From contig CP136067.1 in the NCBI GenBank assembly GCA_032622095.1, forward strand, positions 128,747,030 through 128,811,029: a DNA stretch of 64,000 bases, read 5' to 3'. The position numbers were made by a program, and so were the translations under genes. This DNA comes from Siphonodentalium dalli (lineage: Eukaryota > Mollusca > Scaphopoda > Gadilida > Siphonodentaliidae). Every line of letters starts with the position of its first letter. Position 1 is the stretch's first letter. Of this stretch, positions 1-9,941 are shown one piece after another. Below the pieces are notes generated by a model that did no database searches, was not told the DNA's origin, and saw only the letters and a program-made list of their open reading frames with translations.

Positions 1-253
1 TATTGTGATGTACACCCATTGGGATCCTAGATTATGCAATGTTGCGTCTGCCAATTTGGGGATATAGAAAAACTGAACTAAAAAAGAAATAGAATCTTAT
101 ATGAAGAAGTTTCTATAGAAATTTGATAATAAAGAAACTTTCCAGAGAAGATGAGGCCTAAGCAGAATGAGGTCCCCAGTGGGTGAATTTACTGTTTCTA
201 GCCTGATATGTGGGATAGCATCACTATATTCACCCTCTGCCGACCTCATTCTG
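1..253. mobile_element. Family-A palindromic element, left part cut by the window edge
   Basis: The end of this copy is an inverted repeat (163-253) whose arms read GCAGAATGAGGTCCCC and, reversed, GACCTCATTCTGC. The bases before it (about 1-160) match the spacer that joins two such hairpins in the complete copy at 10756-11135. It is therefore a two-hairpin non-autonomous DNA element with its left hairpin outside the window. No coding capacity is seen. The hairpin core is imperfect, so this is an old copy. Confidence 0.7.
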
Positions 254-292
254 CAAATGACAGGCACCTTATTCTCAGGCCTGATGCTAAAT

Positions 293-1032
293 CAGGGTTG
301 CCAAAGTACCGACGGTACCACAACTTTCGGTACCGGTTCTGTACTGATCTTCAGTACCGCAAACCGGGTCGGTATCGGTACTCATCGAGTGGACTTTTAT
401 ACTGCAAATAACTTTGGTTTCTTTGGGTTCCATCATCAATTATTCGTTAAGTTGTTAAGTTGTTATCTGCGGTGATTTTTGGCAAGTCGCAAAGGGAGGA
501 TTTTTTAAAAGACGAAATACAGAGTGGAACGAATGTAGACATGTATGTTTGACTACTGGGCCGGCTAACATTGTAGGCTTGTATGGATACACGGTACACC
601 ATATTATTTGTGTGGTAATTAATTAGAGAACTCACTAATCGGCCATATTACTCGCATGTTGTCATTTCATATATGATGTCACCCAATGAAACCAAAGTCG
701 TTTCCAGTAAGCCTAATTGTAGTTGGCTAGTTCTAACATTTTGAATAGATTATGAAAGAAAATAGTCAAATACACTCTGTGTCTGAAACTCTTCATAGTG
801 CTGCTTACTGTGCCTTTGATGTTTGAATGTGCTGACGATATCACGTTAACCCATCGCAGTTGTGTTTGGCGTTATGTTGAGCTGTTTAATTAACCCTTTA
901 TATTCGTTAAGAGGTATATTAATAGAAATCAACAATCAGTACCGAGAACCGTCCGTAACCGACATCAGAACCGATACCGATTTAATTCCTGATTACCGCC
1001 GGTTCCGGTACCAGTACCTATTGGCAACTCTG
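293..1032. mobile_element. Non-autonomous hAT-type element, 740 bp
   Basis: The ends are inverted: CAGGGTTGCCAA on the left and, reversed, CAGAGTTGCCAA on the right. Both continue into GTACC-rich sequence. The flanks are TGCTAAAT (285-292) and TACTAAAT (1033-1040), an 8-bp duplication with one mismatch. CAG termini with an 8-bp duplication are the hAT signature. No transposase frame is visible. It appears to have landed in the end of a family-C element, whose terminal sequence TACTAAATACTCATTGATG starts at 1033. Confidence 0.65.
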
Positions 1033-1260
1033 TACTAAATACTCATTGATGAGTAGTTCCCTTAGGAAATGTGGAGGTAATAAGTTCATAGGTCGTTTGT
1101 TGAACTTATTATCTGAACATTTCCCACCAATGAATATGAATCATTCTGCTCTTGTTATCTTTTCATCTGTCTGTCATCTGCTTTTGTTACCTGAACACCC
1201 CTCCAAATAATAGGCCATTCCCATGTATACTTTTCTAACTGAATAAGAGAATCCATTAAG
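1033..1260 (-). mobile_element. Family-C MITE, reverse orientation
   Basis: This copy runs from TACTAAATACTC to GAGAATCCATTAAG. It contains the family's internal motif GGTCGTTTGTTGAACTTATT, which forms a full palindrome in the copy at 4452-4723. The same termini recur near 29.6-29.8 kb, 40.7-40.9 kb and 58.5-59.2 kb. It is non-coding. Complete copies are flanked by TTAA, which suggests a piggyBac-type mover; that assignment is inferred. Confidence 0.6.
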
Positions 1261-1410
1261 TAAAGAAACATGAACTGTTTATGTCTGTTTGGGGGGATTT
1301 GAGTGTCTATCAGGCGATATAGATGCCAAATTCACAGAGTGAACATAAAAACAACAGCTGCATATTTTAATTATCCATCGCACAAAATTTGCCCTTTGCA
1401 TAGGAAATCT

Positions 1411-1717
1411 GCCCATACATTTATGAGTCCACTTTCATTTCGCCGTGCATTTATGAGTCCACTTTCGTTTCGCCATGCATTTATGAGTCCACTTTCATTT
1501 CGCCCATGCATTATGAGTCCACATTCGATTCGCCCATACATTTATGAATCCACTTTTGTTTCGCGCATACATTTATGAATCCACTTTTGTTTCGCCCATA
1601 CATTTATGAATCCACTTTTGTTTCGCCCATACATTTATGAATCCACTTTTGTCTCGCCCATACATTTATGAATCCACTTTCCTTTTGTTTCGCCCATACA
1701 TTTATGACTCCATTTCC
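1411..1717 (+). repeat. 30-bp minisatellite, about 10 units
   Basis: Tandem units follow the pattern GCCCATACATTTATGAGTCC plus ACTTTCGTTTC, period 30-31 bp. Ten units can be counted, with a 5-6-bp expansion in the ninth. There are no unrelated spacers between units, so it is not a CRISPR array. It lies in a MOB3 intron and ends about 40 bp before the 3' splice site at 1756. An open frame across it exists only because the period is a multiple of three for most units. Confidence 0.9.
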
Positions 1718-1756
1718 AATAAAATTCTAATCTAAAAATGTACTATTTATTTTCAG

Positions 1757-1843
1757 GAGGCTCATGTTAATACCTGCTATAAGCACTTCTACTATTTTGT
1801 ATATGAACATCATCTTGTTGACAAAAAAGAACTGGAACCTTTG
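1757..1843 (+). CDS. MOB3: MOB3-type MOB kinase activator, penultimate coding exon
   Basis: This 87-bp exon (29 codons, phase 0 at both ends) is framed by a textbook acceptor (TTTATTTTCAG) and donor (TTG|GTGAGT). It translates to [14 protein letters not shown] followed by [15 protein letters not shown]. This is the C-terminal helix region of the MOB fold. The EAH-NT-xKHF and ELEPL pattern is shared by MOB1 and MOB3, while 'CYKHFYYFV' and 'ELEPL' fit MOB3 specifically. MOB proteins are small adaptors that bind and activate NDR/LATS-type kinases; MOB3 is the less studied branch. The remaining exons are upstream of the window, because no upstream MOB exon is recognisable in 1-1756. Too short for an ORF scan, it was found by its splice sites. 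Confidence is high for MOB and good for MOB3. Confidence 0.88.
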
Positions 1844-1878
1844 GTGAGTTTTGGAAGAATTTATTAGGAAACAGTAGT

Positions 1879-2339
1879 TTAACGCTTTCATGGGTTCATG
1901 ATGGGAGCTGCGCTGATTAATCCTTTCAGTGCCGAATCCATCAATGTATCACATTATTATAATCAAGGAAATATGGGTTGATACAAAAATCGGACTCGGC
2001 ACTGAAAGGGTTAATAATAAACTGGAGCATTTTGCATTTGATATTTCCTTCTAATTATAATTTTTTGGATTTTACCCATGATTATAAATATGTTTATTAA
2101 ACTTTTCATGACTGAAGCTGCGTTGGTGCAGGATTAATGATCCTGTGTCAGTGCATTCTCTTGTAGGGAGCCTCACATATTTAAGAGAATGCACTGGCTT
2201 ACAAGGTCAAGGTATTAAAATATTGTTAGACCAATGTATTCTTTTTTATATGTGAGACTCCCTATGGGAGACTCACATTTATAAGAGAATGCATTGGTTT
2301 TCGCAAACTATCAGGAAGGTCTGGTCTTGGAAGTGTTAA
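1879..2339. mobile_element. TTAA-flanked MITE with hairpin dimer and a nested palindrome
   Basis: It lies between TTAA at 1879-1882 and TTAA at 2336-2339. The left end reads CGCTTTCATGGGTTCATGAT and the right end GGTCTTGGAAGTG. This family has the termini CCCTTTCATGATGGGAGC and TCATGGAAGGG at 8399-8665. Two family-B hairpins (2146-2199 and 2229-2298) sit inside. A second, smaller TTAA element is nested at 1917-2014. It is an old, diverged copy in the last MOB3 intron. Confidence 0.6.
1917..2014. mobile_element. Nested TTAA palindrome, 'CCTTTCAGTGCC' family
   Basis: It lies between TTAA at 1917 and TTAA at 2011. The arms begin CCTTTCAGTGCCGA and end CGGCACTGAAAGGG. It is a shorter relative of the nearly perfect palindrome at 49216-49440, with which it shares the internal TGTATCACATTATTATAATC. 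TTAA flanks and C-rich tips resemble piggyBac non-autonomous derivatives. Confidence 0.65.
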
Positions 2340-2456
2340 GAATGCAGAGATTTGAGCTTTCAATCTTAACAAAGAGCATGTAGCAAACTATTGTCACCAC
2401 TTTTGGACAAATGTGACCCGCCATATCAAATCCAGTAGTAAGTCGGGATTTGTTTT

Positions 2457-3588
2457 ACCCTGTGCCAATGCATTCTCTTTATATGCGAGTCGACCATAGG
2501 TCGCCTCGCATATATAAGAGAATGCGTTGGCCTAACAATTTTTTATTATTTTTTTAAAATAAATGTTTCTTACAATTTTTAGGACATAAAATAAAAAAAC
2601 ATCCATTACCGTGCAGGGAGCCCCACACATATATAGAAGCATATAGAAGAGTGTCGTCTGCTCATGTTTGTCTGGGGCTCTGTATGGGTGAAATTATAAA
2701 ATTGTTAAAGAATACAAGAAAAAATTATTATACCCCCCGCAACGAAGTTAGGGAGGTATACTGGAGTCAGCTTGTCCGTTGTCCGTCTGTCCGTCCGTGG
2801 ACACAAATTTGTCCGGAGTTTTTCTGAGTCGTTTTTGATCAATTTCCGTGAAACTTGGCACAGACATCAACCACCATAGGAACCTGTGCACCTGCGATTA
2901 TGACGTCTGTCGGACTTTTTTTGGTGGAGTTATCCCCCATTTTTCGACTTAGAAAATTTTCGCAACATGTATACTTTTGTCCGAGCTTTTATTCCTACAT
3001 TTTTTTGGTCAATTTTTTTAAAACGTGGCACAGATATTTAGTACCATGGGAACTTGTGCACCTGCGATTATGACGTCTGTCTGACATTTTGTGGTGGAGT
3101 TATCCCCCTTTTTCGACTTAGAAATTATTTTGCAACATGCATAATTTTGTCCGAGCTTTTATTCCTACATTTTTCGGTCAATGTTTTTTTAATCTTGGCA
3201 CTGATATTTAGTACCATGGGAACATGTGCACCTGCGATTATGACGTCTGTCCGACATTTTTTGTGTGGAGTTATTCCCCTTTTTCGACTTAGAAATTTAT
3301 CCGAATTTTGTCCAACCTTTTATTCCTACATTTTTCGGTCAATAGGTTTAAGATTAGTGTTATGGTTGTACACCTGCAATGGGAACTGTTATTTTATTAT
3401 TTTAACTAAATGTTTACTGACATGTGAAACATCTTAGTATTTACAAACAGGGGGGTATCCGTAGTCCCATTGGGACAGTCACACCTCTAGTTAAAATTGT
3501 AAAAAAATTGTTAGGCCAATGCATTCTCTTATATATGCGAGGCGACCTATGGTCGACTCGCATATATAAGAGAATGCATTGGCACAGG
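2457..3588. mobile_element. Family-B hairpin dimer split by a tandem-core insertion
   Basis: Two family-B hairpins in opposite orientation (2464-2531 and 3515-3583) have GCCAATGCATTCTC arms. They are bounded outside by CCCTGTGCC and GGCACAGGG, exactly as in the intact dimers at 5030-5265 and 37325-37555. In those copies the two hairpins are about 80-95 bp apart. Here they are separated by about 980 bp because the tandem-core element 2731-3495 has inserted. The AT-rich linkers on both sides match the intact linker. Confidence 0.7.
2731..3495 (+). mobile_element. Helentron/pearl-like element with about 171-bp tandem core
   Basis: It starts near CCCCCCGCAACGAAGTTAGG and ends near CATTGGGACAGTCACACCTC. 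The core is a direct repeat of period about 171 bp (roughly three units), marked by GTGCACCTGCGATTATGACG near 2885, 3056 and 3228, and by TTATCCCCxTTTTTCGACTTAG. Short ends around a tandem core of about 160-190 bp are typical of bivalve pearl elements and of non-autonomous Helentrons. Assignment to that class is by architecture only. Open frames across it are products of the repeat. Confidence 0.65.
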
Positions 3589-3971
3589 GTAAAAAAATTG
3601 GTCCAGTTAGGTAGTAGAATTATTTATTTTCGTTATATATAGAGTTATTCAACTTCTATTTTTGGAATGTTGTTCATTGTTGACAACCTTTTGGAAGGTC
3701 CTTTTTTGGGAGCAAAAGACACACGTTTTTTAATGCAGTTTTATAACTTATTGTCCCCCCGACATTCTGTCGGATGACTATAGTAATGACCCACATCCAC
3801 CCTTTGAGCTCTATTTGGTATGGTTTTGTGATACGTCTAATCGCCTACAAACATAGAAACTAGGCCTTATGGAATAATTTTCGATGAGAGTTCACCTATT
3901 GAAGTCATAAATGTGTAAGCAGCTGAGTGGCCTGCTCTTTATATATATCTTTTTTTTTTAACTATTTACAG

Positions 3972-4001
3972 AATGAGATGACACAGAAGATCTGCCACTG
4001 A
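3972..4001 (+). CDS. MOB3: MOB3-type MOB kinase activator, last coding exon and stop
   Basis: After the acceptor TTTTTTTTTAACTATTTACAG the exon reads AAT GAG ATG ACA CAG AAG ATC TGC CAC TGA, giving NEMTQKICH and a stop. It joins in phase 0 to ...ELEPL of the exon ending at 1843. The result ...ELEPL-NEMTQKICH matches the MOB3 family's C terminus (ELEPL-KEMTxRMCH). The intron between them is 2,128 bp and consists mostly of transposons. A nine-codon terminal exon escapes any length-based gene finder; the supporting evidence is the conserved CH ending, the phase and the polypyrimidine tract. Confidence 0.85.
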   Translation, partial: NEMTQKICH

Positions 4002-4440
4002 ATGATCGACACATATGTTTACTGTACTGGCATAAACTGTAAACTAATGGCTGGATCTAAACTATCAGCTAAAATTCACGTCCACTGAGTGACCTATATG
4101 CTACTATTAACTTGGAATGGGAGTGGTCTAAACGTCCTATCAACCAACAGCAGGCTGGTGGCACTGATTGATCTACACATACGCTACTATAAATCTATAA
4201 TTTAATAATAATATTATAAAGAGTGGGAGTGTTCTAAAGATCTGTCAATCAATAGTCGGCGTCCACCGAGTGGACTTGATGATCACTGTTATAAAGCAAA
4301 ACTCGGATTCGGAGGGATCTACGCGTACGCTGATATTATCAACTAACAGCGATTTCTGCAGCGATCTTCATATGTTATCAATGAGTAGCCTGCAGTCGAT
4401 TACAATATGCTACTACGTCATGTATAAAACAAATTATGTA
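4002..4440 (+). other. MOB3: MOB3 3' untranslated region (inferred) with degenerate repeats
   Basis: This stretch follows the stop codon and has no recognised transposon. Three or four diverged units share the order 'GxGTGGTCTAAA ... ATCTATCAAxxAACAG ... GATCTACxxATACGCTACTATAA', period roughly 100-120 bp, so it may be an old local duplication. The 3' end is unknown. An AATAAA at 4562-4567 lies inside the adjacent family-C MITE and could act as the poly(A) signal, but nothing in the sequence proves it. Confidence 0.45.
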
Positions 4441-4451
4441 TAGGGAGTGGT

Positions 4452-4723
4452 TTAACCCTTTCTATTTTAAATGGATTCTCCCAGTCAGTTAAGAAGTGTA
4501 CAACGGAATGGCCTATTACTGATTTGGTGGGATGTTAAGGTGATAAATCAGACGACAGATAAATAAAAGTTCAGAATGAGCCCTATTTATTGAAGGAAAT
4601 GTTTAGATAATAAGTTCAACAAACGACCTATGGTCGTTTGTTGAACTTATTGTCTGACCATTTCCTATGGGATAACTATTTGTCAATGATGCTTTAGAAA
4701 GAGTTGCCCGTAGATAGGGTTAA
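4452..4723 (+). mobile_element. Family-C MITE, complete copy with TTAA flanks
   Basis: It lies between TTAA at 4452-4455 and 4720-4723. Termini are CCCTTTCTATTTTAAATGG and, at the right, GTAGATAGGG. The centre is a palindrome around AACAAACGACC|TATGGTCGTTTGTT (about 4590-4675). It contains no gene. The other copies at 1.03, 29.6, 40.7 and 58.5 kb are truncated or interrupted. Confidence 0.75.
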
Positions 4724-4877
4724 ACATGGTAGCAATTTCCAAAAGTGATCTTCACAAAGTCTTGTCACTTGGAAAGAGCTCTAGAAATATAGTAAAATAT
4801 GTTTTATTTTTGTGATCACTTGTAGTTGGGCTGAATAGGTAAAGTTTGCATGTTGCCATTGACTAGTGTACGCAGGA

Positions 4878-5284
4878 TTAACCCTTTACCCAACAAAACG
4901 GCCAAAACCGGCCAAATAAAGCTTCAACAGCCTAAAATATCTTCGGTCTGTCTCAATAGAACCATACAAATATGGATATCATTGGAACCGGCTCCTTGAC
5001 CACATTGTGATAGTTACAGTTATGCCCTGTGCCAATGCATTCTCTTATATATGCGAGTCGACCATAGGTCGCCTCGCATATATAAGAGAATGCATTGGCC
5101 TAAAAAAAATCTTTTTTTAACACTTTTTACCATTTTTTCTTACATTCTTTAACCTTTAACAATTTTATAATTTTTAATGTGTTAAGCCAATGCATTCTCT
5201 TATATATGCGAGGCGACCTATGGTCGACTCGCATATATAAGAGAATGCATTGGCACAGGGCCCTTCTGTTGGGTAAAGGGTTAA
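4878..5284 (+). mobile_element. piggyBac-type non-autonomous element, intact
   Basis: TTAA flanks (4878-4881 and 5281-5284) enclose termini CCCTTTACCCAACA and TGTTGGGTAAAGGG, a 14-bp perfect inverted repeat. The left 130 bp are unique to the family (GGCCAAAACCGGCCAAATAA). The rest is the family-B hairpin dimer. A second, nearly identical copy is at 37178-37577. TTAA duplication and CCC-starting ends are piggyBac hallmarks. There is no transposase; it would have to be mobilised in trans. Confidence 0.85.
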
Positions 5285-5705
5285 AAAAATTGTTTTGGCT
5301 ACACACAATGTTGAGAGTGCTGAGATCTTAAATTTTTACAATAAAATACAAATTTTTATTATATGCTAAGCTATCAAATAGTAGTATTTTTGCATCAGAT
5401 AAAAACAGTTATCCGTCTTGTGAGATATCGATATCTCACTCGTTTCCATCTGCGCTAAAAGTGATTCAGTTCTTGATGGAACACTGTGCTAGAAGTCCCT
5501 GAATGTTCAGGTTGAAAAAAATTGTAATATGTGATCAATTAAATCTTTATCTCTCAACCAATCTGTCTGAAAAATGGAACTATTTTTATATTATGCACAA
5601 GCTCATTACCATGGCTGTGCTTGTGTATACAAATTTTTTGCACTTTTTAATCTTCTTTCGAGTTGAGCCATGGGCCAACTGAGCAGAGCATATAATAAAC
5701 AGAAC
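5285..5705. other. AT-rich stretch, nothing recognised
   Basis: No open frame with coding character, no inverted repeat with clear ends and no tandem array. A short local palindrome GAGATATCGATATCTC lies near 5432. I see no gene here. Confidence 0.6.
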
Positions 5706-5856
5706 ATCTACACTTTTTGGTTGGATATGTTAATTATCTCATTTGTGATGACAAAAAAAAATGAATTTCCACTCGTGGCAGAGCCACTCGTGGAATTTAA
5801 TTTTGTTGTTGTCATCACTCATGAGATAATTCCCATATCAGCCAAAAAGTGTAGAT
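5706..5856. mobile_element. Palindromic MITE, 151 bp
   Basis: The arms ATCTACACTTTTTGG and CCAAAAAGTGTAGAT enclose a nearly continuous foldback that includes TATCTCATxxGTGATGAC and its reverse. The loop is around CCACTCGTGGCAGAGCCACT. No clear target duplication and no coding frame. Confidence 0.7.
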
Positions 5857-5974
5857 ATATCCTCTATATACTTATTATTTGATTCATTTGAAGAATAATG
5901 TCTAGATTCAGTCAAAGAGCGAAAAACTTGATCCGACAAATAAAATGTTGGCTTTGGTGATCTTAATATGATAT

Positions 5975-6761
5975 TATAGTAAAACCTCTCTAAACCAAAC
6001 AACCTTTGGACCAGCCCTTCCGATCGTTTTTCAGAGGTGTTTTGTTTATAGAAAATCGAGCTACCTTTGGAATATATTGCCGACTTCACCAAGAGTGACC
6101 AAGACACAAACACTGCATTATTGATTAATGTGACTTTATTGAATAAACTATGAAAATCAACTACGAATATAAATAACACATGATTATATGAAAACATGAT
6201 GTAGATAAACATGATACATGTAATACATAATATAAGACATGACAACGATCAATTTTATGGTAAATCAGTCTGACTCTATCTAGCGTCAACTGTGTATATG
6301 CACATACTGACTTGACGATCGTTGCTTCTGTCATCACTTTAATTTACATGACAACATTCGTTGTAGAAGATCAATTCGAAATGTTTTGGTGACTATACAC
6401 CATGATCGTATTCTTATAACAAATTAATTTTTGGACAATGGTTGTAAAAACAAGAGTCCAACTCAACATAATAAGCATAGATATCTAATCAGACATCTGT
6501 TGTTACAATCCAGTTCAAAGTGTTAACAGTACGAAACTAGTTTGCCAGTATGCATGCTCGTCCGGTTTTGAGAGCTAAAATAGACTTGGTCACTTAATTA
6601 CAGACTAACAAAGCTGTCCGATATTTGGAATAGAGAGGTTCCCGTTTACAGAGGTAATTGTTAGTAAGAAAGAACTTGGGTGAATTCTGGTCTGGACAAT
6701 TCGTTCGGTATGGAGAGGGATTCCGTTTATAGAGGGTCCTGTTTGGAGAGGTTTTACTGTA
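5975..6761. mobile_element. pogo/Tc1-type non-autonomous element, 787 bp
   Basis: The ends read TATAGTAAAACCTCTCTAAA at the left and, reversed, TACAGTAAAACCTCTCCAAA at the right, so the element is TA-flanked with 'CAGTAAAACCTCTC' tips. Pogo/Tigger-like elements have CAGT tips and TA duplications. The interior is AT-rich. The minus-strand frame that crosses the left end has no transposase features, so I treat the element as a deletion derivative. Confidence 0.6.
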
Positions 6762-7122
6762 CAACATATCATTTGAAAACATTTATGGTAGAATAAGAAT
6801 TTCCTGAGCGTTCACATACTTAGCAAACAAGATTGATTCTATGTAACCTGATCAATGTTTTGGAAATCCTGGCTACCCTAATAAACTTGGAGATCCTGGG
6901 TACTATAATCAATGGAACCATGAAATCATGACCTATTCAGCTGTAGTCGAGGGCACGCCTTGCTGATATTGTTGTTGTGTGATAATTCACTTTAATGTTG
7001 TGTCAGGCAGCCAAGTTAATGTTGATCTAGCTTTAGAAATGTGTTTTTATTAAGATGTATTCAGGTTTCCAATTAAACCAGGTTTGCTTTTCATCCACAT
7101 TCGTGTTTATAAGATTACTATG
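6762..7122. other. Unassigned AT-rich intergenic DNA
   Basis: No repeat ends, no splice-framed coding sequence and no tandem structure were found. Short direct similarities (AATCCTGGxTAC, twice near 6865-6905) are too small to interpret. Confidence 0.5.
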
Positions 7123-7261
7123 TATAGTAATGCTCTAAATAATCGAGCATTACCGAGAGCTTTCCGATGGATGGCAACAAGCCATATTTCTGACTAAATC
7201 CTGAAAAATTACCAATAATTCTGCTGTGGTTAAGAAGTCGATTATTTGGAGCATTACTGTA
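7123..7261. mobile_element. Family-F MITE (TA, 'CAGTAATGCYC' tips)
   Basis: TATAGTAATGCTC at the left pairs with GAGCATTACTGTA at the right, with TA at both edges. The interior carries GAGCTTTCCGATGxATGGCA and TTCTGCTGTGGTTAAG. Other copies: 9479-9609, 18892-19021, 50474-50691 (a full inverted dimer) and 63314-63428. The termini and TA flanks suggest a pogo-type element. Confidence 0.75.
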
Positions 7262-7585
7262 GGTGTTATTTGGAATTCTATTTTGCTAGATATAGAATTT
7301 TATAATTTATACCCATATATATTTTAGATATACTCGATTGATTTAGGGGACAATAAAAAAAACAAATATTAATTTTTCAACAAAAATGTCTTCGTTATGT
7401 ATACTTCGTAACATATTACCTCTAACAAATACCGTATTTATAATGATGTGAAATTTTATTTAATAAAAGTAAACATTTCTGGTAACTGGAGGTCTTGAAC
7501 CCTGAATACATCTTTTAAGTTATGAAATAACAAATAAAACTTTCCTGTTCACAAAACAGCTGAAAGTTGATTTTTCAATATGGAC
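7262..7585. other. Unassigned AT-rich DNA
   Basis: No gene, RNA or repeat boundary recognised. Weak AATAAA-like strings at about 7460 and 7530 have no transcript to attach to. Confidence 0.5.
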
Positions 7586-7839
7586 CAAGCCTTGAAAGAG
7601 TGTGTCTGTCATTTGCAGAATGAGGTCCCCAGAGGGTGAATTTAGTGATGCTACCCCGCTTACCGGGCTAGCATCACCAAATTCACCCTGTGGGGACCTC
7701 ATTCTGCTTACACTTCAGCAGAATGAGGTCGCCAGACGGTGAATTTGGTGATGCTAGCCTGCTATGCAGGGTAGCATCACTAAATTCACCCTCTGGGGAC
7801 CTCATTATGCAAATGACAGACACACTATTTCAAGGCTTG
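7586..7839. mobile_element. Family-A double hairpin
   Basis: Two family-A hairpins lie head to head inside an outer inverted repeat. The outer arms read CAAGCCTTGAAA...GTGTCTGTCATTTGC and its reverse. Each hairpin folds GTCCCCAGAGGGTGAATTT onto its complement with an inner GCTAGCATCACC. Equivalent doubles occur at 45052-45312 and 54513-54900. The structure is 254 bp and non-coding. Confidence 0.8.
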
Positions 7840-8142
7840 AATTATCGACAACTCTTATGAGAATATTTCCCTGATGCTTATAAATGACTCACAGATTGCC
7901 GATTCTTATTTTGACTATGGGCCAGCGTCCAGTTATATACATATTGACCATCTGAGATTTTTTTCTGTTAGAGACCAGTTTATCGAACTAGAAAATGACC
8001 CACGTGTTGTGGAGGTTTTTTTTCAGTCAGAGACCAGTCTATCGCACTAGAAATTGATCTTGACACCCAACTATCAAGAAACATTTGATATTTCCTTCTA
8101 ATTGTAATATTTTTGATTTTACCCATGATTATAAACATGTTT

Positions 8143-8265
8143 ATTAACATTTTCATGATGGGAGCTGCACAGGTGCACCATTAATGATCATGTGCCAGTG
8201 CATTCTCTTATATATGCGAGTCTCCCGTAGACATGCATATATAAGAGAATGCATTGGCAGATTGT
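8143..8265. mobile_element. Truncated TTAA MITE with one family-B hairpin
   Basis: The left end (TTAACATTTTCATGATGGGA) matches the 8399-8665 element. Only one hairpin (about 8190-8262) follows and no right terminus is present. The upstream 50 bp (GATATTTCCTTCTAATTGTA) repeat the sequence at 2040-2100. Confidence 0.55.
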
Positions 8266-8398
8266 AGACTGGTCACTGGTTCTACCACAAGATTGACAGC
8301 TGATAGCATAACTTAGCACAAGGTAGAAAGTAACCTGATGTTTTTATTCTTCTTTTGAAACAGATTCACATTGCTAAATTTGAAGTGTTCAGAATATA

Positions 8399-8665
8399 TT
8401 AACCCTTTCATGATGGGAGCTGTGCTGGTGCAGCATTAAAGATCCTGTGCCAGTACATTCTCTTATATATGTATATCCATGTCTCCCATAGGGAGCCTCG
8501 CATATATAAGAGAATACACTGACTTACAATGTCTATGTAAATATTATTAGGCCAATGTATTCTCTTATATATGCAAGGCTCCCTATGGGAGACTCGCATA
8601 TAAGAGAATATGTTGGCACAGGGTTTTTGCAAAGTTGCTGGAAGCTCCAGTCATGGAAGGGTCAA
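8399..8665. mobile_element. TTAA MITE with two family-B hairpins
   Basis: TTAA at 8399-8402 is followed by CCCTTTCATGATGGGAGC. The right end is AGTCATGGAAGGG then TCAA, a mutated TTAA. Two hairpins of the GCATTCTCTTATATATG type lie inside. An acceptor-like tract and a short open frame end exactly at its left edge (8362-8401), which may be chance. It is a diverged copy. Confidence 0.7.
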
Positions 8666-8801
8666 TAGTGTGTTTTGTTATGGAGAGCCCGGTACTAAAT
8701 AATCGTCATTTAATTTTTGGGCTTCAGATAAATTTAGATTATTATTGAATTATCAGATCATCAGATTGTTATTGCCTATAATAGATGAGGAGTGAGAAAC
8801 A

Positions 8802-9144
8802 TTAAAGTGATGTGAAACACTCCAGTACGGTGATAAAATAGAAATGGTAATTTTTTCAAATATTATATCCAAATTGGCAACACACCGTTATTCTTATATC
8901 TTAATTAAATGCGGTGACTACAGATGGCGAAATCATTTTCGTTAATTTATCGCCGATAGATGCGTCCCGAATTGAGTAGTAAATATTTACAATTGAGAGT
9001 AGTTCAGACGATGTTTTCTATGAAGTGGTACTGTTGAGATTTTCGGCGATGTTAGTAGAATGTTACATTTCTCCAGTTGGCATAGCGCCTAAATACTAAC
9101 TTATCAGTTTCACACACCCGAACAAGTACATAATATGTCTTTGA
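8802..9144 (+). repeat. Family-D repeat, about 340 bp
   Basis: This recurrent sequence opens with AAAGTGATGTGAAACACTCC, contains TTAGTTTATCGCCGATAGATG and GATTTTCGGCGATGTTAGTAG, and closes near ACAAGTACATAATATGTC. Copies at 11146-11505, 13757-14128 and 31070-31260 align from end to end or are truncated. I see no terminal inverted repeat, tRNA-like promoter or poly(A) tail, so the class is unknown. Confidence 0.7.
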
Positions 9145-9478
9145 GCTATTTATTTAAATTTGTGTACTTCTGTTTTAAAGATTCTCGCTCGTCATCTATT
9201 CTTATTAATTATTATATATTGTGGTAAATAAATTGGCAACCTTGAACCAAGAAGAGCTGTTTGAAAATGAGCTACAGTATGGGCTATTAATTGTCTCTAG
9301 GTCATTTTTCTGCAGAATCTCTTCTCCACATTGTCCTGAGTAATTAAAATCAAAATATTTATTCAGCAAAAATTCAAAAAACAATGTTTCTTAAAGGGAC
9401 ACAAGGCATTCGCAGTGGGTAATTGTGCAAAAAATATAAAGTCTGTAAAACATCACCACTGTGAAGAACATTTAAAAA
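9145..9478. other. Unassigned AT-rich DNA
   Basis: No open frame of substance and no recognised repeat. Three stretches of TTAATTATTATATATTG type are low complexity. Confidence 0.5.
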
Positions 9479-9609
9479 TACAGTGTTGCCCTAAATAATT
9501 GACAGAGCTTTCTGATGAATGGCAACAAGCCATATTTCCGACTAAATCCTGAAAAGTTACCCATAATTCTGCTGTGGTTAAGGAGTCGATTATTTAGGGC
9601 ATTACTGTA
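9479..9609. mobile_element. Family-F MITE
   Basis: TACAGTGTTGCCCTAAATAA at the left and GGGCATTACTGTA at the right. The interior matches the other family-F copies (GCCATATTTCCGACTAAATC). TA at both ends. The left tip has one substitution against the consensus CAGTAATGCCC. Confidence 0.75.
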
Positions 9610-9941
9610 GATAAACTTTGTTCTTATATTCATCATTGATTGTTCTCTGGTGCAATAATGAAATTTTGCATGTTGAAACCACGGTATTGTAAACAAAACT
9701 GTTCCAGTGATTTATCACCAAACATTGCCAAATATTTTAGTCTGATTATGATTTTCAGAATATTTTTCAATGCTTTGACCTTTTCCAATGTTTACCATCA
9801 AGTTTTTATTAAACTTTGGCATCTTATTGAACGAATTTGAGTCATTTATTGGACTGTTATCTGTAATTCTGCTGTAACAGTAATGTTTACATAACAATGG
9901 TTTTTACGTGCGAAATCTCATTATTGGAGAGTTAATTAGTG

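Noticed and set aside
1411-1717. CRISPR-like regular 30-bp repeats
   Set aside because: Units are contiguous with no unique spacers, and the context is a eukaryotic intron.
2855-3437. Frames encoding GTCAPAIMTSV repeats
   Set aside because: Products of the 171-bp tandem core of a Helentron/pearl-like element.
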